A stretch of 61,616 bases of DNA, taken from JAFDZV01 sp048594725. Lineage in GTDB: Bacteria > Bacteroidota > Ignavibacteria > OLB7. Positions 15,364-23,307 of the stretch are shown here, one piece after another. The first letter of the stretch is position 1; the number at the start of each line of letters is the position of its first letter. The DNA lies in assembly GCA_048594725.1 (NCBI GenBank), contig JBMDXA010000147.1:1-61616 (forward strand), in the 5' to 3' direction. The notes under the pieces were generated by a model, which did not search any database, was not told where the DNA came from, and saw nothing but the letters and a program-made list of their open reading frames with translations. A program made the translations under genes and the position numbers.

Positions 15364-18132
15364 ATGACCACAAGACGCACCATCATCACATGGGTGCTGG
15401 CGCTGGTGATAGCGGCCACGGCCGCCATCGACCTGAGCGCACAGTTCCGGCGGAAGGATATCTACGATGCCTCGTTCAGCGCGGCCGACCGTCTGCTGCT
15501 CCGGCAGCTTATCATTCAATGGGTCTCCACCGATCCCTCCGATCCTATCCAGCAGCATCTGGATGTGATCGGTTCGGTGGCATCCGGGGGAATCCATTGC
15601 AACCTTACCCCGTTTCTCACCTGGCACCGCCAGTATATCGAGCAGCTCGAGACCTGGCTGATGACGCAGCCGGGGGGCTCCAAGTTCGTGCCGCTGCCGA
15701 AGTGGAATCCCACCACGCAGATCCCGGACGAGTTCTTCAACACCGATGTTGCTCCGGGCAGCGCCGTGGTAACCGGATACGCCAACCTTGTGGAGAAGAA
15801 CCCGAGTTCGCTCCCCGGAATCAACATCGCAAGGTTTCTGAACGCGGCCACCATCTGCAACTACACATCCGGATCGCGCAATCGCTTCTGCATGGGATGG
15901 GGATCGTTCACGTCGGTCGGTACGGCGATGGACAACTTCGCGTGGGATCTGGAGCGCGCCCACAATCCGGTGCATATCAATATCGACGGGGTGATGAACG
16001 ACGGTTCCTCGCCGGCGGCGGCTATCTTCTGGCTCTGGCACGCGTTCGTCGATGATGCCTACCAGCACTATCTCTGCAACTGCACCGGCACCTATCCGAA
16101 CAAGGATCTGTTCATCAAGGATAACAATGCCGATATCGGCGACGAGCCGAACGCCACCACCGGCATCTATTATCTCAGCCCGGAGATCTGGGTGCGCCAG
16201 AACCCGGATGTGGTGGTGGGCGGGCGCTACAGCCTGGAGGACGATCCGAACCGCCACGAGAACGCCGAGTACAAGACCAGCGGCAGCAACTATGTCTACG
16301 TCCGGGTGCGCAACAAGGGGTGCGCCGCCACGGTCACCAACGAGGTGCGCCTGCGGGTGTACTGGAGCAAGGCGCAGACCGCAGGATGGGTGTGGCCGAA
16401 CGACTGGACCAACACGCCGCCGGTGACGCCGAAGCGCGGCGATGAGATCACCACCACGGCGCTCTACGTTCCGCCGCTGGCGCCGGGGGAGACCTGGGTT
16501 GCGCAGATCCCCTGGACCGCCCCGAACCCGGCCGACTATCCCACCGATTCGTATCACTTCTGCCTGCTGGCGCGCCTGGTATCGGCCTCCGATCCCATGG
16601 CATCCATCGAAGGGCCGAACGTGGGAACCAACACCAGGGAGAACAACAACGTCGCCTGGAAGAACGTGCAGGTCAGGAACGATGATCCGTTCAATATCGT
16701 CGCGCCGGGCGATCGGCCCTGGAACACCGTGCATGTGCGCGCCACGGCGCTGCAGCCGAGGGATGTCAGGGTGGTATTCGATTTCCCGAAGGATCATGGC
16801 GTGTTCGCCACGGTGGATCTGGGCAAGGATCTGTACGAGCGCTGGGCTGCCGGCGGAGCCGTGGCGGCCGGTATCACGCGGCTTCAGGGAACGCTGGTGC
16901 GCATCAATACGCCGGGCGCCTATATCGGCGGGCTGGCGCTCTCGCCGGAACGCATCTACACCATACGTACGCAGGCATATGTGGAGTATGGCGACAAGTA
17001 CACCGGTACGGTGCTCAACTACGGCGACCGGGTGAACTTCAACGTGATGCAGCTCGAGAGCTATGATGACAGGAGGTACACCATCGCCGGCGGGAACAAC
17101 ACGGAGATCCGGCTGAAGCAGAGCCCCTCCACCAATTGCGGATCGCTGATAACAAGCGCGGAGATCACCAAGCCTTCCTGCCCCTCCGCCAGCGACGGCG
17201 CCATCCGCCTGCAGCTGCCGAGCGGCGGCACCTACGTCTATTTCTGGAGCAACGGTGCCCGCACCCAGTCCATCCAGAACATCCCTCCGGGGAAGTACTG
17301 GGTTGTTGTCAGAAACAGCAAGAACTGCGTGGAGCGCCGCGAGTTCACCGTGGAGGATCGCTCCGGCCTCGCCACTACCATCTCCGCCACGGTCCCGCGC
17401 TGCCGCCTGCAGAACGGAAGCGCCGAGGTATCGGTAACCGGCGGGCTGGCCCCGTATACCTATCAGTGGTATCTGGATGGCACCGCCATCCAGGGCGCCA
17501 CCCAGAAGCGTTTGAACGGCATGGGCTACGGCAGCTATATGGTGGTGGTCACCTCCGCGAGCGGCTGCACGATCAGCGATCATATCAAGTTCACCGACGA
17601 CTTCATGCCGCTCAGCCTGATGTTCAATGTTACCGACGCAAGCTCTCCCAACTCGGCCGACGGCGCCATCGACATGACCGTGGTCAACGGCATGGAACCG
17701 ATGATCGTCCGCTGGAGCAACGGGCAGACGATAGAGGATCTTACCGGCATTCCTCCGGGAGATTACTCGGTGACGGTAACCGACATGATGGGCTGCACCA
17801 TCAGCGGCACGGTTACCGTGGGCGTGCGCGGCAGCAACAAGAACCTCGGGCCGATGGAATCGCCGAACGCCGATCTTTCGGTGCTTGCGGTGGTCCCGAA
17901 TCCTGTGAAGGATCTGGCCGAGGTGCAGTACACGCTGCGGTATTCCAGCCCGGTGCGCGTGGAGCTGTACGATGAGCTGGGCGCCTTGGTCACCTCCTAC
18001 GAGCAGGGGGTGAAGGGAGTGGGTGCCAACTCCGCATGGCTCGAAACGAAGGGTCTGCCGGCGGGACGGTACTCCTGCCGCCTGATCTTCCGTGGAGGCG
18101 TCACCGCGGTGCCGGTGGTGGTGGTGCGATAA
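15364..18132 (+). CDS. T9SS-secreted tyrosinase, copy 2
   Basis: The 922-residue paralogue of the preceding gene has the same order of parts. The signal peptide is MTTRRTIITWVLALVIAATAAIDLSA, then QFRRKDIYDA. The CuA region is IQQHLDVIG, GGIHCN, TWHRQYIEQLETWLM; the CuB region is RAHNPVHIN and FWLWHAFVDDAYQHY, so all six copper-ligand histidines are kept. Beta domains, SprB-like repeats (SDGAIRLQLPSGG..FWSNGAR; ADGAIDMTVVNGMEPMIVRWSNG) and a Por tail (AVVPNPVKDLAEVQYTL) follow. The cores are alike but the mid-region (about 430-600) is clearly diverged and lacks the Tyr-rich stretch. This is an old tandem duplication, not a recent copy. It ends before a terminator hairpin at 18177. Confidence 0.88.
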   Translation: MTTRRTIITWVLALVIAATAAIDLSAQFRRKDIYDASFSAADRLLLRQLIIQWVSTDPSDPIQQHLDVIGSVASGGIHCNLTPFLTWHRQYIEQLETWLMTQPGGSKFVPLPKWNPTTQIPDEFFNTDVAPGSAVVTGYANLVEKNPSSLPGINIARFLNAATICNYTSGSRNRFCMGWGSFTSVGTAMDNFAWDLERAHNPVHINIDGVMNDGSSPAAAIFWLWHAFVDDAYQHYLCNCTGTYPNKDLFIKDNNADIGDEPNATTGIYYLSPEIWVRQNPDVVVGGRYSLEDDPNRHENAEYKTSGSNYVYVRVRNKGCAATVTNEVRLRVYWSKAQTAGWVWPNDWTNTPPVTPKRGDEITTTALYVPPLAPGETWVAQIPWTAPNPADYPTDSYHFCLLARLVSASDPMASIEGPNVGTNTRENNNVAWKNVQVRNDDPFNIVAPGDRPWNTVHVRATALQPRDVRVVFDFPKDHGVFATVDLGKDLYERWAAGGAVAAGITRLQGTLVRINTPGAYIGGLALSPERIYTIRTQAYVEYGDKYTGTVLNYGDRVNFNVMQLESYDDRRYTIAGGNNTEIRLKQSPSTNCGSLITSAEITKPSCPSASDGAIRLQLPSGGTYVYFWSNGARTQSIQNIPPGKYWVVVRNSKNCVERREFTVEDRSGLATTISATVPRCRLQNGSAEVSVTGGLAPYTYQWYLDGTAIQGATQKRLNGMGYGSYMVVVTSASGCTISDHIKFTDDFMPLSLMFNVTDASSPNSADGAIDMTVVNGMEPMIVRWSNGQTIEDLTGIPPGDYSVTVTDMMGCTISGTVTVGVRGSNKNLGPMESPNADLSVLAVVPNPVKDLAEVQYTLRYSSPVRVELYDELGALVTSYEQGVKGVGANSAWLETKGLPAGRYSCRLIFRGGVTAVPVVVVR

Positions 18133-18176
18133 CGCGCCAGCGGAATCACGGGATTCCATAGACAGTCGTTAGACGA

Positions 18177-18219
18177 GGCGGGCATGGTCTTCACGAGAGA
18201 TCATGCCCGCCTGCTGTTT
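18177..18219 (+). terminator. Terminator after the tyrosinase pair
   Basis: GGCGGGCATG (18177-18186) pairs perfectly with CATGCCCGCC (18202-18211), followed by TGCTGTTTT. It is placed 45 bases after the stop of the second tyrosinase. Confidence 0.7.
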
Positions 18220-18446
18220 TGTCCGGTCCGGTCTTTCCGCCTGGGCAGGCATGCCCGGGGAGCCGGTGCGAGGTGGAAGAAAAAGTTCTTCGGGAGTTGC
18301 TGGGAGCTGAGATCCGCCACGACTCGAATCTGTGACCAATTGTAGATCTTCTCCAAACGAGGGGCGTACCACATATCTACCCCAATCTTTGCGTGAAGTT
18401 TTTTCGGGAAACTCCCCATGTGCCCCGCTCCTTCGTATTTTCCGGG
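18220..18446. other. recG leader region
   Basis: No gene. AATCTTTG at 18384-18391 is one mismatch from the Bacteroidota -7 box TAnnTTTG and would place a start site about 50 bases before the chosen recG ATG; no matching -33 TTG at the right distance was found. Confidence 0.3.
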
Positions 18447-20678
18447 ATGAAGGAAACCGGTAGCAAACGAGGGAAAAAGGCAGCTCCTGCCGAGGAGGAG
18501 AAGAAGGATGCGGTGGAGCGGATCTTTCCATTGCAGTTCATCAAGGGGATAGGGCCGGCACGGGCCGCCGCACTGGCCGAGCAGGGGGTGATAACCCTGC
18601 GCGATCTCCTCCTGTTCGCTCCGCGCGGGTATCTGGATCGCCGTACGGTACTGCCGCTGCGGCAGATCCGTCTGCTGCTGGGAAGCGAGGAGGGAACGCC
18701 CGATCAGGTGACCGCCATCGTGGAGGTGAAGCGGATGCAGCTGTTCGAGACCGGCAAGGGGCGCAAACGCCTGGTGATGCGGGTGTTCGATGCTACCGGC
18801 GAGGCCAATCTGGTCTTCTTCCAGGGGGCTCAGTGGTTCATCAAGGCGTTCCAGCCGGGAGATATCCTGGCCGTGAGCGGCCCGCCGGAACTCTTCAGCG
18901 GGACCTTGCAGTGGACCCATCCGGAGATGGAGCGGATCGACCGGGACGAGGAGCGGCTCATCCATAGCGGCCGGATCATCCCGCAGTACCGGGAGGGGGC
19001 CAAGATGAAGTCGGTGGGGCTTACCTCCCGCTCCATGCGCACGCTGATCGAGAGCGTGTTCGATCAGTATGCCGCCGATGAACTGAAGGAGACGTTGCCG
19101 GAGGAGATGCTCGCCGCCTACAAGCTGATGGGCCTTGCCGATGCTGTCCGCCAGATCCACTTTCCCGCCAGCGAGGAATCGCTCGACCGCGCCCGCCACC
19201 GGATGAAGTTCGAGGAGCTGTTCTATTTCGAGCTTGGCCTGGCCGTCACCAAGCAGATCGTCCGCACCCAGGACCCCGGCATCGCCTTCGATACCAGGAG
19301 CACGCTCGCCCGGCAGCTTATCGCCAAGCTCGGGTTCGAGCTGACCGGGGCGCAGAAACGGACGCTGAAGGAGATCCTGGACGATATGGCGACCCCCAAC
19401 GCCATGAACCGCCTGTTGCAGGGGGATGTGGGCTCCGGCAAGACCATCGTGGCACTGCTGGCGATGCTGGTGGCGGTGGAGAACGGCTATCAGTGCGCCT
19501 TCATGGTGCCGACGGAAATCCTTGCCGAGCAGCATCTCCAGACCCTGAAGCGGTTGCTGGAGGGGCTTCCGGTGACCGTGACCCTTCTGGTGGGGGGGCT
19601 GAAGAAGAAGATGCGCGAGGAGATCCTCTTCGCGATGCGCAACAACGGGGTGAACATCGTGGTAGGGACGCATGCGCTGTTCCAGGATGATGTGGAATAC
19701 GCCAACCTGGGGCTGGTGGTGATCGACGAGCAGCACCGGTTCGGTGTGGAGCAGCGGGCATCGCTCCGCAACAAGGGGCGCCGCCCGGATACGCTCATCA
19801 TGACCGCCACCCCTATTCCCCGCACCCTGACGATGACCCTGTACGGCGATCTGGACGTATCGGTGATCGACGAGCTTCCGGCCAACAGAAAGCCGGTGCG
19901 CACCGCCGTGCGGTTCGAGAGCAAGATCGATGCGGTCTGGGAGTTCGTCCGCAGCGAGGTGAACGAGGGGCGCCAGGGCTATGTGGTCTATCCGCTGGTG
20001 GAGAAGTCCGAGAAGCTGGAGCTGAAGTCGGCCGTGGAGCACTTCGAATTTCTGAAGGAGGCGGTCTTCCCGGATCTCCGGCTCGGCCTCCTTCACGGGC
20101 AGATGTTCTGGTATGAGAAGGAGGATGCCATGCGCGACTTCCTGGCGCGCAAGGTGGATGTGCTGATCGCCACCACGGTGATCGAGGTGGGCATCGACGT
20201 GCCGAACGCCAGCGTGATGGTGATCGAGAACGCCGACCGTTTCGGGCTGTCGCAGCTTCACCAGCTTCGCGGTCGTGTCGGGCGCGGCAACGACCAGTCG
20301 TACTGCGTGCTGATGACGAAGGATCATTTCCGCTATCATCTCACCCCCGGCATGACCCAGAACGAGGCGCGCAAGGAGCGCAAGGCGGTGATACGCAGGC
20401 TTCAGGCGATGGTGGACACCACCGACGGCTTCCGCATCAGCGAGATCGATCTGGAGCTGCGCGGGCCGGGCGATCTGGTCGGGACGCGGCAGAGCGGCCT
20501 GCCGGAGTTCAAGTACGCCAATCTTGTGGAGGATGGCACCATCATCATGGAGGCGCGCGAGGCGGCATTTGCCGTGGTGGAGGAAGATCCCGATCTCTCT
20601 CTTCCGAAACATGCCACCATCCAGGAGGGATACGCCGCCGCGGTTCGCCGTGCCATGCAGTATGCCGATGTGGGATAG
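18447..20678 (+). CDS. recG: ATP-dependent DNA helicase RecG
   Basis: RecG remodels stalled replication forks and branch-migrates Holliday junctions. The product from the ATG at 18447 is 743 residues, slightly longer than the usual ~690. It has an N-terminal IKGIGPARAAALAEQGV helix-hairpin-like segment and an OB wedge domain. The superfamily 2 motor includes Walker A GDVGSGKT (near residue 327), the DEQH box in VIDEQHRFGVEQR (near 427), TATPIPRTL, and the C-terminal QLRGRVGRG and ELRGPGDLVGTRQSG elements. An in-frame ATG at 18393 would add 18 residues and cannot be excluded. It is a single gene in the forward direction, with no overlap to neighbours. Confidence 0.95.
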   Translation: MKETGSKRGKKAAPAEEEKKDAVERIFPLQFIKGIGPARAAALAEQGVITLRDLLLFAPRGYLDRRTVLPLRQIRLLLGSEEGTPDQVTAIVEVKRMQLFETGKGRKRLVMRVFDATGEANLVFFQGAQWFIKAFQPGDILAVSGPPELFSGTLQWTHPEMERIDRDEERLIHSGRIIPQYREGAKMKSVGLTSRSMRTLIESVFDQYAADELKETLPEEMLAAYKLMGLADAVRQIHFPASEESLDRARHRMKFEELFYFELGLAVTKQIVRTQDPGIAFDTRSTLARQLIAKLGFELTGAQKRTLKEILDDMATPNAMNRLLQGDVGSGKTIVALLAMLVAVENGYQCAFMVPTEILAEQHLQTLKRLLEGLPVTVTLLVGGLKKKMREEILFAMRNNGVNIVVGTHALFQDDVEYANLGLVVIDEQHRFGVEQRASLRNKGRRPDTLIMTATPIPRTLTMTLYGDLDVSVIDELPANRKPVRTAVRFESKIDAVWEFVRSEVNEGRQGYVVYPLVEKSEKLELKSAVEHFEFLKEAVFPDLRLGLLHGQMFWYEKEDAMRDFLARKVDVLIATTVIEVGIDVPNASVMVIENADRFGLSQLHQLRGRVGRGNDQSYCVLMTKDHFRYHLTPGMTQNEARKERKAVIRRLQAMVDTTDGFRISEIDLELRGPGDLVGTRQSGLPEFKYANLVEDGTIIMEAREAAFAVVEEDPDLSLPKHATIQEGYAAAVRRAMQYADVG

Positions 20679-20782
20679 AGAGGAGGAGATGAGAAGATGG
20701 CCCGTTGTTGGTGCATCATCAGCCGGAAGTGCCGGTGGGCGCCCGGCGCACCGGAGTCTGGTCAATCTTATCTCATCCGGCA

Positions 20783-21028
20783 ATGATCCTCACCTACCTC
20801 CTCGGTATCCTCGGCCTGGGAACGCTTCTGGCCGCCTTTATCCTGCATCTGTTCGCCATTCTCGGCGAGCGACGCAAAGGCATCTATCTGCTTCTGAACA
20901 TCATCGGCGCGGCGGTTGCCTGCTACGCATCGATGCGCACCGATTTTCTGCCGTTCGTGCTGATGTTCGGGTTGTGGTGCCTGGCCGCCATTATCGGGCT
21001 GTTCCGGCTGGGGAAGAGGGGGGTGTGA
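20783..21028 (+). CDS. Small membrane protein of the CBU_0592 type
   Basis: The product from the ATG at 20783 is 81 residues with three closely spaced hydrophobic segments: ILTYLLGILGLGTLLAAFIL, KGIYLLLNIIGAAVACYA, and LMFGLWCLAAIIGLF. The layout resembles the small CBU_0592-like membrane family, recalled from the GLGTLLAAF...GIYLLLNIIGA pattern. The function of that family is not known. It follows recG by 104 bases on the same strand and may be co-transcribed. A longer frame from 20705 adds 26 unconvincing residues. Confidence 0.6.
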   Translation: MILTYLLGILGLGTLLAAFILHLFAILGERRKGIYLLLNIIGAAVACYASMRTDFLPFVLMFGLWCLAAIIGLFRLGKRGV

Positions 21029-21373
21029 AGCCGAAGCCAGGATAGTAATCGGTTTGTGCTACCGGTTGCAGAAATGTGCGCTGCCGGCTGTTCCCCATCC
21101 GTCATTGCGAAGTCCCAGGCTGTCCCTCCTGCCATCGAGGCAGTATGGAAGTATACTTCCGGCGGGATTTTCCGTAGCCACCAGGCAACCATACACCATC
21201 GCGGCATGTTCTGCCGGCAGCCTGGATTTCCGGCAAGTTGCCATTCACACCGCTACAAGAATCCTCTTTACCGCCTCGTCCGTCATCACGGAGTATATCG
21301 TGCTGATTTTTTTTCTTGATTTTTTATCGGCGCTATTATACTTTTGTATTCGTGATCGCAATCAACATATATC
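21029..21373. other. Intergenic region before the toxin-antitoxin pair
   Basis: No gene recognised. The sequence turns AT-rich after about 21295, where the promoter of the antitoxin gene lies. Confidence 0.4.
21316..21346 (+). promoter_or_regulatory. Bacteroidota-type housekeeping promoter for the MazEF-like pair
   Basis: TTG at 21316-21318 and TACTTTTG at 21339-21346 match the -33 TTG and -7 TAnnTTTG boxes of Bacteroidota sigma-A promoters, with a 20-base spacer. The antitoxin ATG is 28 bases beyond the -7 box. Confidence 0.7.
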
Positions 21374-21700
21374 ATGAAAAAGCGAGTCATGCGAATAATC
21401 ACTGCCTCCGGATTCTGGCATCCTCCGTTGCTTTCACCTATGGTTTCCAGGCTGAGTATCGAGCAGGTGCATACGGCTACGTTCCATGGGCGGCGGAACA
21501 ATGGAATGGCGGGAATTTCACCCGCTACTACCGGCCGTGCCCGCCGGTCGCGGCTTTCTCCCGAGCGGCGCGAAAACCTTCTGGCCGATATACGGGAGGG
21601 ATATATGAAACTTCGGAGCACGCCCGGTGCGCTCGGCGATGTTATTGCCGAAGGAGAATTCTGGGATAATGTTTTTACGGATCAAATCATCGAGGACTGA
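21374..21700 (+). CDS. MazE-like antitoxin (start uncertain)
   Basis: The C-terminal 45 residues, RENLLADIREGYMKLRSTPGALGDVIAEGEFWDNVFTDQIIED, follow the pattern of antitoxins of MazF toxins (alternating charged helix, then E-x-E-x-W-D-x-x-x-x-D, then an acidic end). The N-terminal half has no recognisable ribbon-helix-helix or AbrB fold. The true start may therefore be ATG 21374, 21389 or 21440, or the DNA-binding part may be degenerate. Its TGA (21698-21700) overlaps the toxin ATG by one base, the classic coupling for such pairs. A promoter with consensus boxes lies just upstream. The call rests mainly on position and the acidic tail. Confidence 0.55.
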   Translation: MKKRVMRIITASGFWHPPLLSPMVSRLSIEQVHTATFHGRRNNGMAGISPATTGRARRSRLSPERRENLLADIREGYMKLRSTPGALGDVIAEGEFWDNVFTDQIIED

Positions 21701-22059
21701 TGAAACAGGATCTGTTGCCGCCGGTACCTGCGCATGGCGAGGTCTGGATTGCCAGCCTCGATCCGATCATCGGGCATGAACAGCAGGGAATGCGTCCCGT
21801 TCTGGTAGTTTCCATTAACGAATTCAATCTCTGTGGTGCCGAGAGGGCGATTGTGGTACCGCTTACCACCAAGGGGAGCCAGCGTCCGTTCAGAGTAGCT
21901 CACAGAGCCGATGAAGGAGGACTTGCCGAGCCGGGATGGGTGTTGTGCGATCAGATTCGGAGTGTCAGCACGCTTCGGCTCCGTCGTTGCTGTGGTGATA
22001 TCAGCGATGAGACATTGGTGAAGGTGCAGGATCAACTGGCAGTGCTGCTGGATTTATAG
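21700..22059 (+). CDS. MazF/PemK-type toxin (mRNA interferase)
   Basis: The 119-residue product is the normal length for MazF endoribonucleases, which cut mRNA at short motifs when the antitoxin is lost. Visible family features are the N-terminal GEVWIASLDPIIGHEQQGMRPVLVVS strand-turn-strand (the G-x-I/V-W...D-P...G-x-E-x-x-x-x-R-P signature). The VVPLTTK strand, the CDQIRSVSTLRL strand with the catalytic-region Asp/Gln-Ile-Arg, and the final LVKVQDQLAVLLDL helix are also present. It is translationally coupled to the upstream antitoxin. Such modules stabilise mobile or plastic regions or act in stress and phage defence. Confidence 0.88.
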   Translation: MKQDLLPPVPAHGEVWIASLDPIIGHEQQGMRPVLVVSINEFNLCGAERAIVVPLTTKGSQRPFRVAHRADEGGLAEPGWVLCDQIRSVSTLRLRRCCGDISDETLVKVQDQLAVLLDL

Positions 22060-22079
22060 GGGAGATCGTATTCTCCATC

Positions 22080-23252
22080 CTACCCCAGAATCCGCCACCG
22101 GTAAAATCCCAGGAAATAGGGGTTCGCTTCGGTGGGATGCCAGCGGGGATTGGGATGCTGGCCGAGTTGCGCCAGCGTAAGACGCTTGACGATGCCCGGC
22201 TTGTTGCCATCGGGGCCGGTGTGGTAGACCGTGCTCCCCCCGCCCAGATAGATCATGGAGTGATAGGGCCACTGGCTGTCGGTATCGTTCAGATAGAAGA
22301 TCACATCCCCCGGCAGCGCGCCGGCCGGATCGCGCGAGACGAACACCAGCGAATTATCCTTCAACCGGGCCGCCTCGGCAAAGTCGCTGAACTGGTCCAG
22401 ACGGAGCGGGCCACGGCGTTCCGGGCTCTCCTGCGCCCGGCCGGCTCCGGATGCTCCGGCCGGAATGGCTCCTTCCTGCCGCCCGTTCTCCTGCCTTGCG
22501 TTCTCCTGGCGTTCGCGCCTGCCGACGTTGAACACCCTGGTGCCCACCAGCGGGACGTTCGGGTAATTGTATTTCTTCACATCGGGGATGGCACCGGTGA
22601 TAAGCCAGCGGCGCGATGCCAGCCATGCGTTGTCGTGGCGTTTCAGCGCCTCGCGGTAGCAGTAGCGGATCAGCCCCGCGCAATCGCGGTCGTGCCAGCG
22701 GTCGTCCATGTGGGTGAGCTGCCCCAGGGCGATGGTGGTGAACCAGCGGCGGAATGCGGTGCGATCGCTCTCGGAGGAGAGATCGATGGCATCGGGGTAG
22801 CCGTTCCGGTTCCGGTCGGCGAGCGAGGGGGTCAGCTCCAGCGTGGTCTCGATGGGACCGGGGGCGCCGAAGATAAGGACGCGGGCCACCACGGTGCCGG
22901 GGTTGAACCCGGAGACCAGCCGGTAGCGAAGCCCGTCGCCCAGGGCCACCACCTTCACCAGATCCCGTCCCTGCACGATCTGCACCTCCGGCGGATGGGG
23001 GAGCAGAGAGGCATTCAGCCGGTTGCCGAACCGGGAGATCAGCCGTATCTCCAGCAGCGCCGAGGAGGTGCCGTCCGCGGCGATGGCGCCGGGAATGATC
23101 TCTGCATCGAACGACTCGATCTTCGAGTCGAGCCGCTGGTAGATCCAGGAGCCGGCCACCACAACGGCGGCGGCCCCTATGGTCCAGAGCAGCAGGCGGA
23201 GGAGATTTCTCTTCGTGCTCGGTTTGCTCGGTGTCTGCTGCGGGCTGTTCAT
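22080..23252 (-). CDS. DUF1175 (YfaT-like) membrane-anchored protein with NlpC-like Cys/His motifs
   Basis: The 390-residue protein has a basic N-terminus and one transmembrane helix (LLRLLLWTIGAAAVVVAGSWIY). An Ig-like region follows (about 45-150), then a domain with DRDCAGLIRYCYREAL (near 195-210) and PYHSMIYLGGG (near 338-348). The Cys and His placement recalls NlpC/P60-type papain-fold enzymes, so a peptidase or amidase role is possible but inferred. DUF1175 in enterobacteria is YfaT, encoded with an alpha-2-macroglobulin-like protein (YfaS) and YfaA. A low-complexity insert rich in QEN/GRQE sits near 250-275. It follows the 23308 gene by 55 bases on the same strand, probably as one operon. 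Confidence 0.65.
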   Translation of the reverse strand: MNSPQQTPSKPSTKRNLLRLLLWTIGAAAVVVAGSWIYQRLDSKIESFDAEIIPGAIAADGTSSALLEIRLISRFGNRLNASLLPHPPEVQIVQGRDLVKVVALGDGLRYRLVSGFNPGTVVARVLIFGAPGPIETTLELTPSLADRNRNGYPDAIDLSSESDRTAFRRWFTTIALGQLTHMDDRWHDRDCAGLIRYCYREALKRHDNAWLASRRWLITGAIPDVKKYNYPNVPLVGTRVFNVGRRERQENARQENGRQEGAIPAGASGAGRAQESPERRGPLRLDQFSDFAEAARLKDNSLVFVSRDPAGALPGDVIFYLNDTDSQWPYHSMIYLGGGSTVYHTGPDGNKPGIVKRLTLAQLGQHPNPRWHPTEANPYFLGFYRWRILG

Positions 23253-23307
23253 GCAATCTCGGAGTTGGGATGTCCGGCCGCCATGGTAGCGGTGGCCGGC
23301 GGGGGGA

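Noticed and set aside
15346..18159. 937-codon frame opposite tyrosinase 2 (and 12833-15217 opposite tyrosinase 1)
   Set aside because: Shadow frames. Matching antisense frames over both paralogues arise because the sense genes are homologous, not because the antisense is coding.
18201..20783. 860-codon frame opposite recG
   Set aside because: Low-complexity His/Leu/Gln-rich translation; recG on the plus strand has all helicase motifs.
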